Below are positions 20,899 to 28,897 of a stretch of DNA of 50,322 nt, in pieces (the stretch's first letter is position 1; every line of letters begins with the position of its first letter). The stretch comes from Kaiparowitsia implicata GSE-PSE-MK54-09C (lineage in GTDB: Bacteria; Cyanobacteriota; Cyanobacteriia; Elainellales; Elainellaceae). Under the pieces are notes generated by a model that saw nothing but the letters and a program-made list of their open reading frames with translations, did not search any database and had not been told where the DNA came from. Where the stretch lies: contig JAHHHI010000100.1 of NCBI GenBank assembly GCA_019359435.1, forward strand, positions 1-50,322. The letters are read 5' to 3'. A program made the position numbers and the translations under genes.

Positions 20899-22020
20899 GT
20901 GAGTTACATCGACCAGCAAAACCTATTGCCCGCCTTCAAAGAATGTTGGCCCGAGTACATTGAGCTGGGCAGTCAGGCCATACAGGCCACAGTGAAACGG
21001 GTAGATTTTGCCTTTCAGCGCTTTTTCAAGGGTCTAGGCGGCTATCCAAAGTACAAATCGATTCGCTATTATTCGGGGTTCACCTATCCGGGTAAGGCGG
21101 GCTGGAAAGCCCTAACGAATGGGAAGCATGGCCAACTACAAATCACGAATCTAGGCACGATTCGGATGCGGGGCCACGCTCGAACCTGGGGATTGCCAAC
21201 AACCTGCACGATTGTCTATCGGGCTAGTGAAAGGAAGTGGTATGCCTCTATCACCGTAGAGTGTGTTCCGGTACGAGAGACTGGCCCCGGTGATATTGGC
21301 TATGACCTAGGCTGCAAAGATGCCATTACCTTTTCGGATGGCCGCAAGATGTCCAAACCTGCCTTCATTAAGGCAGGGGATATTGCCGTGAAAGCGGCCT
21401 CTAAGAGGCTTCGCCGTAAACGCAGACCCGACCGTAAGGCCGGGATTAAACCTTCAAGTCCGTGGCGTAGAGCGAGTCGCGATGTAGCCCGACTCAAGCG
21501 AAAGGTAGCCAATCAACGAGCGGATTGGTTACATAAACTAACCTGCGATACAGTTCGCTGTAATAGCCTGATTGCGGGTGAAACGCTCAATGTTAAAGGG
21601 ACGACGGCTCGGGCTAAGAAGGGAAAACGGAAAAAGCAAAAAGCTGGTTTGAACCGTTCCATCCTTTCGGTGGGCTTTGGCATGGTTGGCCCTATGCTGG
21701 CCTATAAGTCAGTGGAGGCAGGTGGATTCCATCTAGAGTCACCGACTCGACACCTTAAGCCATCCCAACGCTGTGTAATGGGTTGGGAGTTGACCCCAAA
21801 GACGCTAAAAGACCGTATTCATCGTTGCTCTAACCCGGCATGCGGTCATGTCAAGACTAGGGACGTAAATGCAGCTCAGGTCAACTTGGCCTGGACTCGG
21901 GGGCAGGAACATTCCCTCGCAAGCGTAGAGTCGCCAAGCTCTACTTCCTGTGGAAGCATGAAGCAACTTGGGGCGAAGAAACGCAAGAAACCGCCTGACC
22001 GCAAAGCTGACTGCCGGTAG
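20899..22020 (+). pseudogene. tnpB: TnpB-like RNA-guided nuclease of an IS605-type element, N-terminus lost
   Basis: 373 residues from GTG. The RuvC-type catalytic residues are visible: Asp in GDIGYDLGCKD, Glu in LIAGETLNVKG, and Asp in KTRDVNAAQVNLA. The zinc finger is incomplete: the usual first CxxC is reduced to one Cys (SQRCVMGWE), while the second pair is CSNPAC. The beginning (SYIDQQNLLPAFKECW) corresponds to an internal helix of complete TnpB proteins, so roughly the first 50-60 residues are missing; an open frame extends back to 20824 without resembling TnpB. TnpB normally cuts DNA guided by a right-end RNA. Here it is probably a defective remnant, with no tnpA alongside. Confidence 0.75.
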
Positions 22021-22200
22021 TTCATTCAGTATTAAGCGTCCTGACCAGACCCTTAATAGGCAAAAATAACCGGCAGCGAATGCCACCGCCTCTTCAAAAA
22101 GCGAAAACCCGAGAGAATCAGTCTCGAGTCACGTAAACACTCTTATGAGACTACGGTAAACCCCGGCTTCCTCTCAGGGCAATGCCTATTGCTTTTTTTT
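22021..22200 (+). other. Candidate IS605 right end / omegaRNA scaffold
   Basis: The 3' end of tnpB contains TCTACTTCCTGTGGAAGCAT-type sequence that recurs at cyanobacterial tnpB ends. The following 180 bases hold a GTCTC..GAGAC stem (about 22119-22154) and a CCCCGGCTTCCTCTCAGG tail (about 22163-22180). Right-end RNAs of TnpB systems are encoded across this position. No experimental boundary can be set from sequence alone. Confidence 0.35.
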
Positions 22201-22217
22201 AGGAGAGAGAAGCCCTC

Positions 22218-22620
22218 ATGACCGCATCCATCGGATGGGGCGAGGAGTCGCGTAGGACTCCCCGCTCTGAACCCCTTCCCGCTGACCCCACCGGCCAGCG
22301 GCTATGTAAAACCTTTGGCCACTACCGGTGGAAATTCATCCGCGCCGACCTACCGGATGATGCCACTGCCAAAGCCGCTTGGACGACCGTCAAAGCCTAC
22401 CCCTTGCGGCCCCGCGCGCTGTGGGACTCCTGGCAAGACGCTAGCCAGTTGATTGGCGTCCGCTTTACCCACGACACCCGCTACGCCCTGCTCGACCTCG
22501 ATGCCGGTGGCGACTACTGCACCGCCGAAGGCGTCGCCCAGATCCGCGCTGCTCTAGAGACCATCGGCATTACCCGATCCCTATTGTTCGTTGTCCATTT
22601 TGCCATGAGATTGTCTTTCG
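22218..22620 (+). pseudogene. Replication/primase-like protein, 3' truncated
   Basis: About 134 residues remain from ATG 22218, which has AGGAGAG upstream. The stretch RLCKTFGHYRWKFIRADLP, YPLRPRALWDSWQDASQLIG and RYALLDLDAGG resembles the N-terminal part of large cyanobacterial, often plasmid-borne, replication proteins. The hhhDhD pattern (LLDLD) fits the metal site of archaeo-eukaryotic primases. Similarity stops at about ALETIGITRSLL; unrelated residues then run into the IS1 at 22621. Most of the protein, including the rest of the primase fold, is gone. It suggests a plasmid origin for the GC-rich block, which is inference. Confidence 0.6.
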
Positions 22621-23423
22621 GGCGTTGCATAATAAGGATATGAAATTAGGGTAAAAACCAACGGAATGTCCCGAATGTGGCTCAACTAACATCAGTAGGA
22701 ACGGGAAGCAAAGAGGTAAACAAAATTACCTCTGCAAAGACTGTCGGCGGCAATTTATCAAAACCTATGATCCGCCCTCTGGTTATTCCGATGAGTTTAA
22801 GCGCGAGTGTCTCAAGCTGTATGTCAACAGCATGGGATTTCGCGGTATCGAACGAGTTAAAGGTGTTCACCATACCACTGTCATTGCTTGGGTCAAACAA
22901 GTCGGTGATTTGTTACCCGATGCATATGACCCAGACGTTTCTCCTGAAGTCGGTGAATTGGATGAACTGGAGACTTTTGTGGGCTCCAAAAAACAAAATC
23001 TGGCTCTGGACTGCCGTTGACCACTTCCATAAAGGGATCTTAGGGTGGGTTCTGGGCGACCATAGTGCGGAGACATTTCGACCGTTGTGGGCGGTCGTTT
23101 CGGCTTGGCAATGTTATTTCTATATCACGGATGGTTGGACTGTTTATCCAGGTTTCATTCCAGATGGAGACCAAATTGTGAGTAAGACTTACATGACGCG
23201 AGTTGAGGGAGAAAACACGCGTACGCCCTTGGCGGAGCGAAGCTCTATGCGGCACTATCTTGCTCGGTTACATCGCAAGACGTTGTGTTATTTCAAATCT
23301 GTGGAGATGCTGAAGCACTCTATCCGTAGGGCTACGCCCCGCCAAAGGCGTATGTTACTTCACTACCTCAAGTTCGACGATATCCCTGTCCCTTCAAGGT
23401 TCATCTCTTGATTCAGCAATGCC
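22621..23423 (+). mobile_element. IS1-family element, copy 1
   Basis: Termini are GGCGTTGCATAAT at 22621 and, read inward from 23423 on the minus strand, GGCATTGCTGAAT. The 803-base element holds InsA/InsB-like frames. No 8-9 bp target duplication is seen, so flanking DNA has changed since insertion. Two short palindromic repeats have inserted in frame into the transposase (23221-23251 and 23334-23354). Related copies are at 29866-30565, 41654-41972 and 47100-47190. Confidence 0.8.
22661..23411 (+). pseudogene. IS1 transposase (InsA zinc finger plus InsB DDE), frame change at A-run
   Basis: The N-terminal frame (from about 22661, where the family ATG appears as ACG) reads ECPECGSTNISRNGKQRGKQ, a four-Cys zinc finger, then an HTH GFRGIERVKGVHHTTV. 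At the run of six A (22988-22993) it must change by +1 (or -2) to continue NKIWLWTAVDHFHKGILGWV, DGWTVY and RVEGENTR of the DDE domain, ending at 23411. The other large copy has the same six-A context, so the shift may be programmed or an inherited lesion. The changed start codon and two inserted repeats make activity doubtful. Confidence 0.7.
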
Positions 23424-23538
23424 GGAAACCTTAGGTGGTGCTGAACAGTAGGATGAATTGATTTTTCCCAATTCATCCTACTGTTCATTCATATCCAAAC
23501 TCAGCAATGTCGTTATCAATGATTTGAGAATACCAAAT

Positions 23539-24327
23539 TTACAAATTATCCTGCCAGCCCCGGGCAACAACAGAATCATGGTTCTGTAACCAGAGTTGAA
23601 ATAAGGTGGTAAGGATGTAGTCTCGAACATCTTGGGTTAATTCAGCCACAAACCATTTCTCTACCCGAACGATGTGGCAACCGAATTTAGTAGAAATAGG
23701 ACCCACTAATTGCCCTACTTCGGCATCTGCGATCGCCGTTGCAATTTCAGGAATCAATTCGGCTAAAAATCGAACACCAACGAAACCGCCATTTTCCTTA
23801 GAACGCTTGCCTTTGGAATACTCCAAAGCCGCTGCACAGAAGGAAACCTGTCCCTGGCGCAAGAGTTGAAGCACCCGCAGAGCTTCAGACAACTCATTCA
23901 CCAGAATTTGGGAAACCGCGACCCGTCTGTACTGCTCACGATTGCTCAGGTAGTGGCTATCAACATTTTCCCCAAATAAATGCTCTTGCAACTTTTCAGT
24001 CAGCAAGGCGACTCGAATGCCCTGTGACCAGTCTTCTACAGTAATTCGCTGACGGTCAAGCCAGGTGAGGGTTTCAGTGGCACCCAGTAATCGGTGTTCC
24101 GCTCGAAAGGCATCTCCAGCCGCCTGCCACTCCTCATCGGACAGAGTGATATTGAGTTGTTCGCACAATTTCAGGACCAGGGAATTTTGCTCGGTGGCAG
24201 TAGCCAAGTCTGCAATTTTGCAGGTGCAGCGCAAGTAAGCCAGAATTTCTGCATCGGTGGCAGGGGCGATCGCTGGCAGGGCAGGTTGGGTAAATGGGGT
24301 TGGAATCTGTTCTAGTGTGCTTTCCAT
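23539..24327 (-). CDS. Parvulin-type peptidyl-prolyl isomerase (PpiC/SurA-like), RiPP cluster
   Basis: 262 residues without signal peptide. The N-terminal helical SurA-like region (about 20-130) is followed by a parvulin core (about 130-235) with VSQILV, EYSKGKRSKENGGFVG and VGPISTKFGCHIVRV. It is the last gene of the minus-strand precursor operon, 167 bases after the aldo/keto reductase gene. A role in cis/trans isomerisation of prolines in the precursor (PASPAT in two cores), or as a chaperone for the peptide, is an inference. A second such gene ends the divergent transport operon (36810-37559). The IS1 copy lies about 115 bases beyond its stop. Confidence 0.82.
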   Translation of the reverse strand: MESTLEQIPTPFTQPALPAIAPATDAEILAYLRCTCKIADLATATEQNSLVLKLCEQLNITLSDEEWQAAGDAFRAEHRLLGATETLTWLDRQRITVEDWSQGIRVALLTEKLQEHLFGENVDSHYLSNREQYRRVAVSQILVNELSEALRVLQLLRQGQVSFCAAALEYSKGKRSKENGGFVGVRFLAELIPEIATAIADAEVGQLVGPISTKFGCHIVRVEKWFVAELTQDVRDYILTTLFQLWLQNHDSVVARGWQDNL

Positions 24328-24493
24328 GGCGATACCGGGTTAAGGGTAATAAAGTCAAAAAGTTTGTTACGGCAGGTGGCAGATGTCAGGTATCAGGCTT
24401 CGCTGTGGGCGTTAGCCGAACAGTGTTAGGGAAGGGAGATCCGAATCACTACCGCGACAGTGGAAACAGGTGTTTTAGTGGTTCAAAGGGCCA

Positions 24494-25510
24494 TCAGGAA
24501 CGGTAGATCAGTTTTTCAGGGGGAATTTCCTGAGGATTGAGGCGGTTACGGCAGAGGTCGCCATAGAGATTGAGATACTCGATTTCAGTTCGTGTGAAAC
24601 CCCCTTGCTGCACGCCTTTGATTGCCGCATCCACTTCTTCCCGGCATCTCAAGCCGGTCAGACAGACATCCACACAGGGTTGAGTCAGCGAGTAGCGGTA
24701 AAGGTCTGGAGCAGTGGGTCGCCAGCAGCCTGGGGGCAGGGGCACTGGAACTTCCCAGAGCAAGCCAGTATGGGATCCGGTGGATTTGAAGGTGACAATT
24801 CCGGGGCGATCGGGAGCGGTGGGATCCAATTGACTAAAAATCTTTTCTTGGGCCGAACGGTAGCTAATATTGTGCCTCACCATTACCACATCCAATAAAG
24901 GGCTGTTTAACCACTGCTGCGCTAGATCCAGGTCATGGAACGAGGCTCCAACATAACGAACGGCTCCCATTTTCTTGAGGCGTTCCGAAACACCAAACAT
25001 TCTTTCCATCACCCGGCGATAGGGAGCATGAGGCCCACGTAGGTCGCCGGACAGATTAAGACACTGTGCTAAAGCAGAAGCATCATCTTTGCCAATCCAG
25101 CCCCAAAACAGCACATCAACATAATCAATTCCCAATTCCTGAAATTGATCCAGGAGGGCTGCCAGTGCAACTTCAGGATTTTTAATATAAGTGACCGTTG
25201 CCAGAACGACCTGCTCGCGTCGAGAAGCTCCCCGCCGACAAAGTTGATGCAGAGCGCCAGCCATAGAACGGTAGAGATAATGATGCAAATCACTGGAATA
25301 GAAAAAGTAATTGATCCCCTGGTCAAAGGCATAAAGTGTATCTTCGCTAGAGACTGCGCCGCCACCGCCCAAACCCAGGCAACTGACGGTTAAATCGGTT
25401 CGTCCTAGTTTGCGGTAGAAAGGAAAACCAGACTCTGAAGCGATTGGATTGGGGAAATCAACAGGATTAGATGGAGCTTGAGTTGAAGGCGACAAGTCAG
25501 CAATTAGCAT
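24494..25510 (-). CDS. Aldo/keto reductase-like protein with altered catalytic tetrad, RiPP cluster
   Basis: 338 residues of the aldo/keto reductase family (FYRKLGRTDLTVSCLGLGGGG at 31-51 is the usual opening). The catalytic Asp/Tyr are plausibly D74 and Y78 or Y80, but the Lys strand reads VVLATVTY (Val106 where Lys is expected) and the His strand YVDVLFWGW has Gly/Trp where the His sits. It is therefore either a non-classical reductase or a binding partner. The ATG overlaps the HopA1 stop (ATGCTAA), showing translational coupling. In class V lanthipeptide clusters a reductase converts dehydroalanine to D-alanine, which is an attractive but unproven role here. Confidence 0.82.
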   Translation of the reverse strand: MLIADLSPSTQAPSNPVDFPNPIASESGFPFYRKLGRTDLTVSCLGLGGGGAVSSEDTLYAFDQGINYFFYSSDLHHYLYRSMAGALHQLCRRGASRREQVVLATVTYIKNPEVALAALLDQFQELGIDYVDVLFWGWIGKDDASALAQCLNLSGDLRGPHAPYRRVMERMFGVSERLKKMGAVRYVGASFHDLDLAQQWLNSPLLDVVMVRHNISYRSAQEKIFSQLDPTAPDRPGIVTFKSTGSHTGLLWEVPVPLPPGCWRPTAPDLYRYSLTQPCVDVCLTGLRCREEVDAAIKGVQQGGFTRTEIEYLNLYGDLCRNRLNPQEIPPEKLIYRS

Positions 25511-26622
25511 AGATCCAGGGGATTATAAATGTCCTCAGAACCGGGATTTAGGTAGGGGAGTTCAAGCGCAATCCCCAAGAGCGAAAATTGTTCCAGAATG
25601 GCTGTCATTCGCTTTTCGGGCGACTCATCACCACTCAGCCGTGCCAGCAGTAAGCCATTGGCAATCAGTTGGCAGCGATTCAGGCCAAAACTTTCCTGGA
25701 CAGCCAGTTTCTGAGCAGGTTCTTCGGCTAGGGCTAAACCGGGAGCCAGGGTTTTGGTGAACAGGGGAGTTACTTCATAAAAGTAAGTGCAATGCGCTTG
25801 GTAGAGAGGTTGCAACACCTGGCGGACGGCTTCATAGTGAGAGCGATCGAAGTATAGAACCGCAGAATCGTGGCGCTTGTACTCAGACGGGTTGTAAAGA
25901 GTTTTGAAACTAAAGGGAATTTGAGCCTGGTTAAGCTGCTGTGTCAAACCAGCCATCATTGCTACAGCCCCCTCAGCACTGAGGTTGAAATAGATCCTCA
26001 CAATCTTCACCGGAGCCGTGTTGTGGCTTTCCGAGCCCGCATTGCCGATCGCCATATAAAATCCGTTCTGCACCAGGTTTTTGGGCAACAGAATTGCCAC
26101 ATGCTCCCCTGGGTTTGCAGCCTGTTCTGAGAGGTGCAAGTGGCGATCGCGTTCAATATGCAGAGTCAAATCATGCTTGAATACTGCCAGAGTGCCGTCT
26201 TCTTCCTGCCGCAACACTTGCCATCCCGGATCAAAGTAGCCTTGTCCGGCATTGCTTTGATGCAAGCGTTGATAAAATTCCAGATCAATACCCTGGAGGG
26301 TGTTATTCTCTAAATTTTGTTGCAACACCCGGCTGTTCACGTTGTTGTTTAGTGCCAGTGGGGTTTGTAGAGAGCCATTGTAGTACAACCCATAGATAAA
26401 ACTTCGCACCTGCAAGCTCATAAATTTGTTCCTCAGGTCGGGTGGAGCTTGCGAAAAGCGAAGTGCAACTTCCTCCGGCAACTCAAAGGGCTTGTAACTG
26501 GGATGGTGAATACGGAAGTTTGCATGGATCTGAATACGCTGCACAATATCTTCCAGAACATTGATTAAACGACTGGGTGCAGAAGCGGGCAGTTGGCTGC
26601 GTAAAAGATTTAGGGATTGCAT
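25504..26622 (-). CDS. HopA1-family protein, putative RiPP dehydratase/lyase partner (LanY-like)
   Basis: 372 residues from ATG 26622 (a TTG start at 26676 would add 18; neither has a clear ribosome-binding site). IHANFRIHHPSYKPFELP, SLQVRSFIYGLYYNGSL and GFYMAIGNAG are signature stretches of the HopA1 family, first known from type III effectors. In class V lanthipeptide (LxmY-type) and thioamitide clusters, HopA1 proteins act with an APH-like kinase to dehydrate Ser/Thr, probably as the phosphate-eliminating partner. It is flanked by exactly such a kinase upstream and overlaps the reductase gene by 7 bases. Confidence 0.85.
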   Translation of the reverse strand: MQSLNLLRSQLPASAPSRLINVLEDIVQRIQIHANFRIHHPSYKPFELPEEVALRFSQAPPDLRNKFMSLQVRSFIYGLYYNGSLQTPLALNNNVNSRVLQQNLENNTLQGIDLEFYQRLHQSNAGQGYFDPGWQVLRQEEDGTLAVFKHDLTLHIERDRHLHLSEQAANPGEHVAILLPKNLVQNGFYMAIGNAGSESHNTAPVKIVRIYFNLSAEGAVAMMAGLTQQLNQAQIPFSFKTLYNPSEYKRHDSAVLYFDRSHYEAVRQVLQPLYQAHCTYFYEVTPLFTKTLAPGLALAEEPAQKLAVQESFGLNRCQLIANGLLLARLSGDESPEKRMTAILEQFSLLGIALELPYLNPGSEDIYNPLDLC

Positions 26623-26726
26623 AGGGGTAGAAAATTGCCACTGAAGGTGGGCAGAGAACAATTCAGATACGCTCAACTATTTACGGCATTGATTTGATCC
26701 GTGATCCTAAGCTTGAACAGAATTTA

Positions 26727-27884
26727 CTAAGCAATTAGTGTAGATTCTGAGACGCCAAAGACTGTCGCGATCGACGCTTCTGGACGACAGAGAAGTGACT
26801 TAGCTACCTGGAGCATACAGACTCCCATGTTGCCAAAGGATTTTTGATACTGAATCATGGCGTTAATTTGCTGAATCAACCCTAGACCAGCGAATTGAAC
26901 TGCGCGTTTAACAAAATCAGGACGGTGATCCAAAATTTCTGGAAACTGGCTGAAATATCCTTTGAATAAGGCAGTGATGGAAGGTTGCAGTTGCTCCAGC
27001 GGTGTCATTGCCAGACGCAGGGATTCTTGAATATCGAAGGAAGAACTGACAACCAGACTGTTTAACCAGGTTTGCAAATAGCTTGCAATCATCGAACCCA
27101 GATCCAAGGCAGGATCACCCCATGCTCCCCGTTCCCAATCAATAATCCGCAGGAAACTGGGCTGTTCCGGTGCGATCGCTAAGGCTTCCCAATCCTGGTG
27201 TAGCAAAATATTATTGTGACGCAGGTCATTGTGGGTTAAACAGCAGAGTTGAACAGCAGTAGAGAGTTCCGCGATCGCCCGTCCCAGGCTATCGTACCGT
27301 TGATATAGGGAAAAGAACTTAAGCGCTTCCACCGGAAATTCACTAAACACTTCTGGACCGATCCGCTCCAACCCTTGCGCCAAATGAATTCGATGGTTGG
27401 CAATCTGCTCTGCCAGATTGGGTGCCAGGAAATTTTGATAGTCAGCCCGGTGATAGGTCGATGCATGAATCTGCCCAATCAACTGTCCGATCGCCATCGG
27501 AATTTCTACTGGAAACCAATTTTGCTTGGTATAAAAATCTGCCAGATCACAATAGTCCAAGAGGTAGCTAAAAACGACAATGGCATTGTCCGGATTGAAA
27601 TGCAGCAACTCCGGGAACGAGGGCGTAAAGCGGTGTAGCTCAGGGAACTGCTGAATAAATTGCTGCACGCGCCACTCTTGCAAAAACTCCCCTACGGCTT
27701 GTCTATCCAGTTTGAGCGGTTCTTGCTTAACCAGCAACTTACAACCATTCGACAACGTCAGCAATAAATTAAAATTCTTAGCAAACTTTTGCTCAATTTC
27801 AACTGAACTGGGATCTACATCCAGATTAAATCCATGTTGATTCAAGTACTCAATTACATTCTGAGAACTCAGTAGAAATGGCAT
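26727..27884 (-). CDS. APH-fold phosphotransferase, putative RiPP Ser/Thr kinase (LanK-like)
   Basis: 385 residues from ATG 27884 (AGGTTAGGA just upstream; the frame opens at 27953). The aminoglycoside-phosphotransferase fold shows Lys53 in KLLVKQEP, the catalytic loop THNDLRHNN (H218, D220, N225) and the metal site IIDWERGAWGDPALDLG (D249). The partner gene is the HopA1 protein, so the likely substrate is Ser/Thr of the upstream precursor peptides rather than an antibiotic. It follows the precursor genes and the small membrane protein on the same strand. Confidence 0.87.
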   Translation of the reverse strand: MPFLLSSQNVIEYLNQHGFNLDVDPSSVEIEQKFAKNFNLLLTLSNGCKLLVKQEPLKLDRQAVGEFLQEWRVQQFIQQFPELHRFTPSFPELLHFNPDNAIVVFSYLLDYCDLADFYTKQNWFPVEIPMAIGQLIGQIHASTYHRADYQNFLAPNLAEQIANHRIHLAQGLERIGPEVFSEFPVEALKFFSLYQRYDSLGRAIAELSTAVQLCCLTHNDLRHNNILLHQDWEALAIAPEQPSFLRIIDWERGAWGDPALDLGSMIASYLQTWLNSLVVSSSFDIQESLRLAMTPLEQLQPSITALFKGYFSQFPEILDHRPDFVKRAVQFAGLGLIQQINAMIQYQKSFGNMGVCMLQVAKSLLCRPEASIATVFGVSESTLIA

Positions 27885-27981
27885 ATTCCTAACCTCAAGT
27901 TCATAAATTGCAATTACCCCTTCCCTAGCCTGGTTGACGAAGGTCAGGATCAAGGTCTCAGAGGTTTGTCAGCTAATTCGG

Positions 27982-28173
27982 TTAAGACCCGGGTCGATCG
28001 CTCTGCTCTTGCTGGCTTTGTTCTTGAACAGAAGGCGTTGCAGAATCTGGCTTTCCCTTAAAGTCTCTGACGATAAAAAACGCAATCAGCGCACTTAAAA
28101 CAAAGGCCAGAACTGCCAATGCACCGACTACAGCAGCCTGATCCCCTAATTGATTCAAGAAATTTCGATTCAT
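27982..28173 (-). CDS. Small single-span membrane protein, RiPP cluster
   Basis: 63 residues from an ATG with GGAAGG upstream. One strong membrane segment (AAVVGALAVLAFVLSALIAF, about 13-32) is followed by a short basic stretch (RDFKGK) and a Gln/Glu/Ser-rich cytoplasmic tail. It sits between the last precursor gene and the kinase gene. Its position and size suit an immunity or anchoring protein, but nothing in the sequence proves this. No named family is recognised. Confidence 0.7.
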   Translation of the reverse strand: MNRNFLNQLGDQAAVVGALAVLAFVLSALIAFFIVRDFKGKPDSATPSVQEQSQQEQSDRPGS

Positions 28174-28220
28174 ATTTGCCTTCCATCAACAACAGCGACT
28201 TGAATGCTGGTTCCCAGGAA

Positions 28221-28257
28221 AGGGCTTGAGCCTTACGAATTTGCCTTCTCAAGCCCT
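28221..28257 (-). terminator. Hairpin after precursor A
   Basis: AGGGCTTGAG at 28221-28230 pairs with CTCAAGCCCT at 28248-28257. On the minus strand it lies 22 bases past the stop of precursor A and before the small membrane protein gene. No long T-run follows, so it may stabilise or attenuate the precursor mRNA rather than fully terminate. Confidence 0.6.
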
Positions 28258-28278
28258 CCTCGAATAGATTGCTAGGGT

Positions 28279-28509
28279 TTATTTACCCCAGTTCTTAACC
28301 ACGTTGTACGACAGCACCGCACTACCGACAGCTGCAGAGACTGCAGCTGCACCAATTTGCGCGGTTGCAGGACTTGCCGGAGTCAGAAAGGTCAGTCCTC
28401 CGTTGATATCACCCGTCAGTTCATCAGACAGATCGGTCAGGAAGCTTTCCTGGTCGATCAGCAAATCAGATCCAGCAGGACGCAAATCCTTAACTAAAAT
28501 AGATGCCAT
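28279..28509 (-). CDS. RiPP precursor peptide A (double-glycine leader)
   Basis: 76 residues from ATG 28509, with GGAGG ten bases upstream. The leader (1-38) reads MASILVKDLRPAGSDLLIDQ and ends LSDELTGDINGG, a double-glycine cleavage site for a C39 peptidase, which the cluster exporter carries. The 38-residue core starts LTFLTPASPAT, continues with an Ala/Gly/Val-rich hydrophobic helix and ends YNVVKNWGK. The core has three Thr and four Ser and no Cys, so lanthionine rings cannot form from it alone. It is nearly identical to precursor B in the leader. Confidence 0.88.
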   Translation of the reverse strand: MASILVKDLRPAGSDLLIDQESFLTDLSDELTGDINGGLTFLTPASPATAQIGAAAVSAAVGSAVLSYNVVKNWGK

Positions 28510-28533
28510 AATTACTGATCCTCCAAAATGCAA

Positions 28534-28579
28534 GGGGGAAAAAGGCTTGAGACAGCGAGACGGCTCTCCTGTCTCAAGC
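28534..28579 (-). terminator. Intrinsic terminator/attenuator between precursors B and A
   Basis: GCTTGAGACAG at 28545-28555 pairs perfectly with CTGTCTCAAGC at 28569-28579. On the minus strand the 11-bp stem is followed by CCTTTTTCCCCC. It is 28 bases past the stop of precursor B. It should end or reduce transcription so that precursors are made in excess over the enzymes. Confidence 0.75.
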
Positions 28580-28607
28580 GTCGATCACAGTAACGATGAA
28601 AAGCAGC

Positions 28608-28838
28608 TTATCTGCGCCAGTTCTTCACAACGACGTAGCTTGCACCAACGCTTGCTACAAATGCAGAGACTGCGGCTGCGCCAATTTGCCCAGTTGCAGG
28701 ACTTGCCGGAGTCAGAAAGGTCAGTCCTCCGTTGATATCACCCGTCAGTTCATCAGACAGATCGGTCAGAAAGCTCTCCTGATCTAACAGCAGGTCGCTG
28801 CCAGCAGGACGTAAATCGTTGACCAGAATAGATGCCAT
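28608..28838 (-). CDS. RiPP precursor peptide B (double-glycine leader)
   Basis: 76 residues from ATG 28838, with GGAG about 9 bases upstream. The 38-residue leader differs from that of precursor A by only two residues and ends DINGG. The 38-residue core begins LTFLTPASPATGQIGAAAVS and ends YVVVKNWRR; it lacks Cys. Most core differences from A are in the last 18 residues, as expected of tandem duplicates diversifying the product. It could be a partner of A in a two-component product. Confidence 0.88.
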   Translation of the reverse strand: MASILVNDLRPAGSDLLLDQESFLTDLSDELTGDINGGLTFLTPASPATGQIGAAAVSAFVASVGASYVVVKNWRR

Positions 28839-28897
28839 AGTTTGCACTCCAGACTTCCAAAAACTAGAACATTGAATATCTATTGGTTAGAGGCAAC

